Made by a program: the position numbers and the translations under genes. A stretch of 19,463 nt of DNA from Syntrophomonas sp. UBA5314 (GTDB lineage: Bacteria; Bacillota; Syntrophomonadia; Syntrophomonadales; Syntrophomonadaceae): assembly GCA_002410325.1 (NCBI GenBank), contig DHRK01000002.1:57863-77325 (forward strand). Direction: 5' to 3'. The notes under the pieces are model-generated. The model worked only from the letters and a program-made list of their open reading frames with translations, was not told the origin of the DNA and made no database searches. Of the stretch, positions 14,431 through 19,463 are shown piece after piece. How positions within the stretch are numbered: the first letter of the stretch is position 1; each line of letters opens with the position of its first letter.

Positions 14431-15156
14431 GTGAAAAGAACCCTTATCGAATTGAACAATATCAGCAAGACCTATCTTTCGACATCAACGCCGGTCCACG
14501 CTTTACGTTCGATATCCTTAAGCATAGCCAAAGGGGAAATGATAGCCGTTATGGGTCCTTCCGGCTCGGGTAAATCAACCCTGATGAATATCCTGGGCTG
14601 CCTGGACGTACCCGACCAGGGCCAGTACCGTTTTGCCGGGCAGGATGTAATGGCCCTGGATAAAGACCAGCTGGCCCACCTGCGCAACAAGCTGGTAGGT
14701 TTCGTATTTCAGAATTTCAACCTGTTGGGCCGGGCTACGGCTCTGGAAAACGTATGCCTGCCCATGATCTACGCCGGGGTGTCCGCCCCGGAGCGAGAGA
14801 GGACGGGGCGAGAAGCCCTGGCCATGGTCGGTTTGGCCGGACGGGAACACCATTTCCCTACGCAATTGTCGGGCGGACAGCAACAGCGCGTGGCTATTGC
14901 CCGGGCCCTGGTAAATAAACCGGGTCTCTTGCTGGCCGACGAGCCGACCGGAGCCCTGGATACCAAGACCAGTGCCGAGATCATGAGTCTCCTCCAGGAG
15001 CTGCATGGCGGCAACGGTTTATCGGTAGTCATAGTCACCCACGAACCGGAAGTGGCCAATTACTGTCAGCGCATCATCCGTTTAATTGACGGAGTGATCG
15101 TAAGCGACGAACTCATACCGGAAGCCTCCCAATTAAAAGGGATGGGGATACACTAA
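14431..15156 (+). CDS. MacB/LolD-type ABC transporter ATP-binding protein
   Basis: A 241-aa nucleotide-binding subunit for the permease encoded next. All ABC motifs are intact: Walker A GPSGSGKST (42-50), Q-loop Gln94 in FVFQNFNLL, signature LSGGQ (146-150), Walker B LLLADE with EPTGALD (166-177), and switch His204 in IVTHE. The ALRSISL and NILGCLD patterns are typical of the MacB/LolD/FtsE branch, which drives extracytoplasmic mechanotransmission rather than pore transport. The GTG start at 14431 has GGGGGAG about 6 nt upstream. In this system the ATPase and permease are separate proteins, unlike proteobacterial MacB. Confidence 0.95.
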   Translation: MKRTLIELNNISKTYLSTSTPVHALRSISLSIAKGEMIAVMGPSGSGKSTLMNILGCLDVPDQGQYRFAGQDVMALDKDQLAHLRNKLVGFVFQNFNLLGRATALENVCLPMIYAGVSAPERERTGREALAMVGLAGREHHFPTQLSGGQQQRVAIARALVNKPGLLLADEPTGALDTKTSAEIMSLLQELHGGNGLSVVIVTHEPEVANYCQRIIRLIDGVIVSDELIPEASQLKGMGIH

Positions 15157-15174
15157 TCGCAAGGCGGGATAAAT

Positions 15175-16386
15175 ATGGAATTGAGATCCACCCTGCAGAT
15201 GGCCTGGCGCAGTCTGCTGGTCAACAAGATGCGCTCTCTGCTCACCATGCTGGGGGTAATCATCGGAGTCGCTTCGGTAATCGCCATGGTTGCTTTGAGC
15301 CAGGGGGCCACAACCGGTATTACCGAAAGGATCTCCAGCATGGGGTCCAACCTTTTGACTATCAGCGGCGGAGGCGGGTTTGGACCGGTAAGGGGGGCTA
15401 ATCCGGCGCAGCTTACTATGGAAGACGTCGAAGCTATAAAGAGCCTGCCCCTGGTAAAATACGTCGCTCCCGAGGCCAGTCTCAACAACGCCACGATTGC
15501 CGTGGGCAGCAGCACCTGGACAGCCAATGTGGACGGGACTACCCCGGAGTTGATGGCTATAAAAAACTGGCCCACCGAGCAGGGCGATTTTTTCGATGAT
15601 TATGACCTGGAACTGCGCGCCCCGGTCGCCGTGCTGGGTCAGACGGTGGTAAGTAATCTGTTTCCCGGGATGACGTCTCCGGTAGGTCAGGTTATTCGCA
15701 TCAACGGGCTGGACTTTAACGTAATAGGGGTTCTTTCTACCCGGGGGGCGGCCGGTATGGGGCAGGACCAGGATAATATGATTTACATACCTTTGACCAC
15801 CGCTCAACAGCGCCTTTTAGGAAGCACCAGCGTGCGCATGATCAATGTGCAGGCCACCAGCCAGGAAGCCCTCACCACTTTAAAGGACTATATTACCACC
15901 CTGCTCCGGCAGCGCCACCGCCTGGCGGCAACCGCCGAAGACGACTTCCGCATCCAGGACATGGCCGAGGTATTATCGACGGTTGAAGACACCACCCGGA
16001 TGTTGACCTTTTTGCTGGGGGGTATAGCGGCGGTTTCCCTTTTGGTGGGGGGCATAGGCATTATGAACATTATGCTGGTTTCGGTTACCGAGCGCACCAG
16101 GGAAATCGGGGTCCGTATGGCTATTGGAGCAACCACCGGCGACATTTTAACCCAGTTCCTGATCGAAGCTCTGCTCCTCAGCTTGATGGGCGGGGCGATA
16201 GGAGTGCTGTTAGGCTGGGGAATCGCCGCTTCACTGAGTGTTGCAGCCGGATTCACGGTAAAATTATCGCCCTGGCTGGTGGCTCTGGCCCTGGGCTTTT
16301 CCATGGCGGTCGGCTTGTTTTTTGGGTATTATCCGGCTCGAAAAGCGGCCAATTCCAATCCCATAGACGCCCTGCGTTTTGAATAG
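15175..16386 (+). CDS. MacB-type ABC transporter permease
   Basis: A 403-aa permease of the MacB/FtsX family with the standard four-helix layout. Helix 1 lies at about 22-43 (SLLTMLGVIIGVASVIAMVA). A large extracytoplasmic MacB periplasmic-core domain (about 45-270) follows, then helices at about 276-300, 326-350 and 366-386. The coupling segment ERTREIGVRMAIGA after helix 2 and the end PARKAANSNPIDALRFE are family hallmarks. AAGGCGGG precedes ATG 15175 at 6 nt; the gap to the ATPase gene is 18 nt. With the adaptor it should export a hydrophobic or peptide substrate across the envelope; the identity of that substrate is not visible. Confidence 0.95.
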   Translation: MELRSTLQMAWRSLLVNKMRSLLTMLGVIIGVASVIAMVALSQGATTGITERISSMGSNLLTISGGGGFGPVRGANPAQLTMEDVEAIKSLPLVKYVAPEASLNNATIAVGSSTWTANVDGTTPELMAIKNWPTEQGDFFDDYDLELRAPVAVLGQTVVSNLFPGMTSPVGQVIRINGLDFNVIGVLSTRGAAGMGQDQDNMIYIPLTTAQQRLLGSTSVRMINVQATSQEALTTLKDYITTLLRQRHRLAATAEDDFRIQDMAEVLSTVEDTTRMLTFLLGGIAAVSLLVGGIGIMNIMLVSVTERTREIGVRMAIGATTGDILTQFLIEALLLSLMGGAIGVLLGWGIAASLSVAAGFTVKLSPWLVALALGFSMAVGLFFGYYPARKAANSNPIDALRFE

Positions 16387-16424
16387 AATCTACCATTTAC
16401 GGACAGGCAGGAGGTTTGAAAGAA

Positions 16425-17099
16425 ATGCGAAGCATCTTTGTCGTGGACGACGAGGAAAACATCAGGTATATAATAAAAGAATACCTGGCCCGGGAGGGTT
16501 TCCATATTGAAACCTTCGCTTCTGCCGAAGAGGTCAGCGAAAGGCTGCAATCCGGTTTTCCGGATATGTTTATCCTGGATATCATGCTGCCCGGCAAAGA
16601 CGGCCTGGAATTTTGCAAGGACATCAGGACCCGCAGCGGCCTGCCGGTAATATTTATTTCCGCCCGGGGAGACGAAATAGATCGCATTTTAGGGCTGGAA
16701 CTGGGAGGCGACGACTATCTTACCAAGCCCTTCAGCCCGCGGGAATTGGTGGCCCGGGTGCGCTCTATCTTCCGCCGTTCCGCCCAACCCATGCTCCCGG
16801 AGGAGACCCTGGAATTAGGCAATCTCAGGATCAATCCCAACGACCGCCATATCAGCGTGCAGGGGCGCGAGGTAATGCTGACCCCCAAAGAGTATGAACT
16901 GCTGCTTTTACTGGCATCCCAGCCGCAGCGCACCTTTACCCGCCAGGAACTGCTGGACCGGGTATGGGGATGCGACTACGTGGGGGGCGCCCGGGCCGTT
17001 GATGACCTGGTAAAAAGGCTGCGCAAAAAAATGAGGGAAAGCGGGTCGGACAGGAATGTCAGAACCATCTGGGGATACGGGTACCGCTTTGAAGATTAA
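16425..17099 (+). CDS. OmpR/PhoB-family response regulator
   Basis: A 224-aa transcription factor. The receiver domain has acidic residues Asp8/Asp9 in VVDDEEN, phospho-acceptor Asp52 in FILDIMLPG, Ser79 in FISAR and Lys101 in LTKPFSP. The winged-helix domain (about 125-222) includes LTPKEYELLLLLA, RQELLDRVWG and the C-terminal TIWGYGYRFED. AGGAGG at 16409-16414 is 10 nt from ATG 16425 but only 1 nt from an in-frame TTG at 16416, so the ATG is chosen. It follows the permease by 38 nt and overlaps the kinase gene, and most likely controls this efflux operon. Confidence 0.93.
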   Translation: MRSIFVVDDEENIRYIIKEYLAREGFHIETFASAEEVSERLQSGFPDMFILDIMLPGKDGLEFCKDIRTRSGLPVIFISARGDEIDRILGLELGGDDYLTKPFSPRELVARVRSIFRRSAQPMLPEETLELGNLRINPNDRHISVQGREVMLTPKEYELLLLLASQPQRTFTRQELLDRVWGCDYVGGARAVDDLVKRLRKKMRESGSDRNVRTIWGYGYRFED

Positions 17100-18477
17100 C
17101 TATAAAGGCATTACCGGTAAAATATTGTTGAGCTACCTGCTGGTGGTCATATGCAGCACCGCTATCACCACCCTGTCTTTTCATTCCATACTGTACGACG
17201 ACCTGGAAAGAAGGACCCGGGAAGCCCTCTCCCGGCAGGGCTTTGCTATCGCCTTTGCCCTGTCGCACGAAAAAAGTCCCGCCAAATCGTACAGCCTGAC
17301 CGCTAAACCCTATGTCTTTTTCTCCTACCATTCCATTGAAAGCCAGTACGTGATCCTGGACAGTGAAGAAAACGTGCTGTACAGCAGCCTGCCGGAATTA
17401 TTCCCGGCAGGAAAAAAGCTGCCCGAGCTGCCAGCCAGTCAATACCTCAAATTTGTCGGCCGGGACGGTAAAGCCGACCACCCCGGAGCTGACCTCCTGG
17501 CCGTTCGAGTGCCTATCGGAGCTCCGGAAGAAAATTTGGGTTCGGTAATCACTTTCGCGGAAGTTACCGCCTTGGAGTCTCTGAACCGGGCTATTTTGCT
17601 GCTCCTGTTAAAAAGCACCCTGATCGCTCTGATTATCGCTCTGCCGCTCGCTTTATTGCTGGGCCGCTATCTGGTCAAGCCCTTGCAGTCCCTGCAGGAC
17701 TATGCCCGTTCCATTGCCCGGCGCCGTTTTGACGTGCGCCTGGATCTTAAGTCAGATGACGAACTGGCGGATCTGGCCGATACCTTCAATGATATGGCCT
17801 ATCAACTGGAGCGTTATGACACCAGCATGCGCCGCTTTTTCCAGAGCACCTCGCATGAGATAAAGACCCCCCTGATGAGCATCCAGGGATTTGCCGAAGG
17901 CATCCGGGACGGGGTGTTTTCAGGTCAGCAGGCCGATCATGCCCTTGAAACCATATCCCGTGAATGCCAGCGTTTAAAAGGCCTCCTGGACGAAATGATC
18001 AATCTCACCCGCCAGGAGAGAGCGGGAGAAAGCCGCTATCTGGAACCATGCGATATCGGGCAGATAGCTCAGGAAGCGGTTGAAACCATGCAGGGCTACG
18101 CCGTGGAAAAAAAGGTGCAGGTAACGACAGACATTCCCGCCGAACTTAAAGTAGTCGGCGACCCGGAAAAGTTGCGCCGCTTATTCGGCAACCTGCTGAA
18201 CAACGCCATCCGCCATGCCAGCAGCCGGGTTTCCATCCAGGGCCGATCCGCTCCCGACAGCCGGAGCGCCATATTGATCAGCATTCAGGATGATGGAAAA
18301 GGCTTTAGCGAGCAGGACCTGGAGCACGCCTTTGATTACTTGTATAAGGGAGCCGACGGAAGCACCGGACTGGGTTTATCCATTGCCCGCCTCATTGTCG
18401 ACGAGCTAAACGGCGCGATCAGCCTCCGCAACGCCGAAGACGGCGGCGGGCTGGTGGAGATCGTATTTACCTATTGA
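17089..18477 (+). CDS. Sensor histidine kinase
   Basis: The 462-aa membrane sensor of the two-component pair. Helix 1 (about 11-33) and helix 2 (about 169-192) bracket an extracytoplasmic sensor region of some 135 residues with no named fold that I can identify. HAMP follows (about 192-244), then HisKA with phospho-acceptor His256 in TSHEIKTPL. The ATPase domain has an N-box (LFGNLLNNAIRHA), G1 (DDGKG) and G2 (GSTGLGLS). I prefer the TTG at 17089, overlapping the regulator gene by 11 nt and giving MKINYKGITGK; an ATG at 17056 would add 11 residues but has a poorly spaced ribosome site. It probably phosphorylates the adjacent regulator in response to the exporter's substrate or envelope stress. 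Confidence 0.92.
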   Translation: MKINYKGITGKILLSYLLVVICSTAITTLSFHSILYDDLERRTREALSRQGFAIAFALSHEKSPAKSYSLTAKPYVFFSYHSIESQYVILDSEENVLYSSLPELFPAGKKLPELPASQYLKFVGRDGKADHPGADLLAVRVPIGAPEENLGSVITFAEVTALESLNRAILLLLLKSTLIALIIALPLALLLGRYLVKPLQSLQDYARSIARRRFDVRLDLKSDDELADLADTFNDMAYQLERYDTSMRRFFQSTSHEIKTPLMSIQGFAEGIRDGVFSGQQADHALETISRECQRLKGLLDEMINLTRQERAGESRYLEPCDIGQIAQEAVETMQGYAVEKKVQVTTDIPAELKVVGDPEKLRRLFGNLLNNAIRHASSRVSIQGRSAPDSRSAILISIQDDGKGFSEQDLEHAFDYLYKGADGSTGLGLSIARLIVDELNGAISLRNAEDGGGLVEIVFTY

Positions 18478-18498
18478 ACAAGCAGAAGGCGGGTCAGC

Positions 18499-18524
18499 GG
18501 GGACGGTTCGAAAGCACTGTCCTC
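18499..18524. repeat. GGGGACGGT hairpin between convergent genes
   Basis: GGGGACGGT (18499-18507) and ACTGTCCTC (18516-18524) form a 9-bp stem with two G-T wobbles around TCGAAAGC. The GGGGACGGTTC word recalls REP-like hairpins that I remember as abundant in clostridial genomes and linked with Y1 (RAYT) transposases. There is no T-run, so it is at best a weak terminator for the kinase gene. Confidence 0.5.
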
Positions 18525-18530
18525 TATAGT

Positions 18531-19310
18531 TCAGGCAAATAACAGCAACAGGAACATGACACAGGCGAAAATGGCCACGATCTCGTTTTTGGAAATTCGG
18601 AGTGTGTACTGGCAGTCATTGCCCCCACTTGATTCAAGCTGTTCTTGTATCTCATCCGTGCGCTGCAGGGAGTTGGCTATATAGTTTACCAGAATATCGG
18701 ACAGCTCTTTCAGTTTGCTCTTAATCCCCAGCTGCTTGTTTTTAAAAATTTGACCGGCCTGTTCAAAAATGTCGCCTTTAAACTGACCTACCGTCCTGCT
18801 CAGTTCATTCACAATAAACATGACCATATTCAGGTATCTTGAAACCGGAATACCCACCCTGTTTAAGGGCCCGAAGACTTTATCAAACATATCCATGATC
18901 GCTTCCAGGGAGCTGGTGAAAAAATACAGGTTGCCGATGTACCAGATAAAGAATAGCTTGGTCATTTTTAAAAGAGCCGCATTGAAATTAAGATCATAGG
19001 CCGGTCCGGAAAAGAGTCTGCTCAAAGCCAGGGACAGCAATATTCCAAAAAGATAAGGAATCAATATGATGATCCCAAAGGAAAGCAGGTTTTTTAATAT
19101 AAAGCGAAGATCGCTTTTTAAAAAAAACGTTACGGCCAGCAGGTATATTGAGAAATAAACCAGATCCAGCCCGTTTTGGCAGAAGGCTGCGGCGACCGCC
19201 AGAAGTATGGCCAGAATCAGCTTTATTCCCGCATCAATTTCCGTATTCCGGTTATTTAATTCGGCGGAATATGCCTGCACCAAATCCACATCCCTATTCG
19301 AGTACAACAT
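18531..19310 (-). CDS. EcfT/CbiQ-like energy-coupling transmembrane protein
   Basis: A polytopic membrane protein of up to 259 aa resembling the T component of energy-coupling factor vitamin/metal importers. Hydrophobic segments occur at about 27-65, 70-100, 118-140 and the C-terminal 240-258. The cytoplasmic helical region between (LNRVGIPVSRYLNMVMFIV, then the QRTDEIQEQLESSG stretch) sits where EcfT proteins have coupling helices; the usual Ala-Arg-Gly signature is degraded to SSG. No EcfA ATPase or S component is in the window. The ATG at 19310 has no ribosome site and lies inside the end repeat; TTG/GTG codons at about residues 8-11, after AATAGGG, are plausible true starts. The assignment rests on topology and pattern, not on a unique motif. 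Confidence 0.68.
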   Translation of the reverse strand: MLYSNRDVDLVQAYSAELNNRNTEIDAGIKLILAILLAVAAAFCQNGLDLVYFSIYLLAVTFFLKSDLRFILKNLLSFGIIILIPYLFGILLSLALSRLFSGPAYDLNFNAALLKMTKLFFIWYIGNLYFFTSSLEAIMDMFDKVFGPLNRVGIPVSRYLNMVMFIVNELSRTVGQFKGDIFEQAGQIFKNKQLGIKSKLKELSDILVNYIANSLQRTDEIQEQLESSGGNDCQYTLRISKNEIVAIFACVMFLLLLFA

Positions 19311-19463
19311 TCGGTATATTCGCGCCCATAATTTGGGCAGCTTTTTCCGAATTCTGCGTTGTCGTCAATCGCAATACGTATTACTCATTTGACGCCCACT
19401 GACGGGCTAATGCGGCGATGCCAGGACGGCATGGAGCCGCCCTCCGCCTTGTACTTCAAAAAA
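19301..19463 (+). repeat. Right-end partial copy of the hairpin-rich element
   Basis: It starts with the 39-bp block that matches the left end of the window in inverted orientation (19302-19340) and then shows a chain of hairpins. These are GCCCATAATTTGGGC (19324-19338) followed by a T5 run; CGTCAA/TTGACG (19363-19368, 19389-19394) enclosing the perfect palindrome AATACGTATT; GCCC/GGGC (19394-19397, 19404-19407); and a nested stem GCGGC-ATGCC-loop-GGCAT-GCCGC (19412-19440). The end, CGCCTTGTACTTCAAAAAA, is the reverse complement of the TTTTTTGAGGTACAAGGCG type sequence at 7160-7180. The element runs off the right edge. Confidence 0.8.

Noticed and set aside
1..19463. The window as a natural circle (plasmid or excised element)
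   Set aside because: The ends would join into a full repeat, but the gene content (murI, GerM, two-component and efflux genes) is chromosomal with no replication or recombination genes. A contig broken at repeats is simpler.
1..19463. CRISPR arrays, tRNA or rRNA genes, phage or toxin-antitoxin genes
   Set aside because: No regularly spaced direct repeats, no cloverleaf or rRNA-like stretch, and no recombinase, capsid or toxin-like frame was seen.

Overview
The window looks like chromosomal DNA of a spore-forming, anaerobic Firmicute (class Clostridia, most like the Syntrophomonadaceae or Peptococcaceae). The grounds are a GerM-type sporulation/germination lipoprotein, an oxygen-sensitive 2-hydroxyacyl-CoA dehydratase-type pair, strong AAGGAGG-like ribosome binding sites, frequent TTG/GTG starts, and mixed base composition with AT-rich spacers. 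The lineage is inferred; no rRNA or tRNA is present to confirm it.

Left third (1-6.7 kb, all on the minus strand). murI (glutamate racemase) is followed at about 10-nt spacing by a dehydratase D-component-like protein and its ATP-dependent activase. A strong terminator lies only about 9 nt before the murI ribosome binding site, which suggests attenuation. Next comes a GerM-domain lipoprotein with its own upstream terminator. Then comes a two-gene operon of a ChlI/MoxR-type AAA+ ATPase and a von Willebrand factor A (VWA) protein.

Middle (6.7-12.9 kb). An AT-rich 560-bp gap holds hairpins and a short repeat element. It is followed by an orphan LytTR response regulator (minus), a radical SAM protein with CX4CX2C spacing (plus), and a bidirectional terminator. 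A two-gene minus-strand unit comes next: a DUF1285-like small protein downstream of a 911-residue fusion of a class III aminotransferase with a domain strongly resembling cyanobacterial acyl-ACP reductase (AAR). Chemically this reads as one polypeptide turning an acyl thioester into an aldehyde and then an amine. It has a clear sigma-A promoter, and a divergent 48-residue membrane protein lies on the other side.

Right third (12.9-19.5 kb). A five-gene plus-strand operon encodes a MacA-like adaptor, a MacB-type ATPase, a MacB-type permease, an OmpR-family regulator and a histidine kinase: an efflux module with its own sensor. A convergent EcfT/CbiQ-like membrane protein ends the window.

Both extreme ends of the window lie inside the same hairpin-rich repeat, in inverted orientation (36 of 39 bases matching), and a shorter relative sits at 7114-7223. 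The ends appear to be the two halves of a MITE-like element with terminal inverted repeats, so the sequence is probably a contig broken at copies of it. One copy supplies the last codons of the activase and another the first codons of the EcfT-like reading frame. The most notable items are the aminotransferase-AAR fusion and this repeat family.
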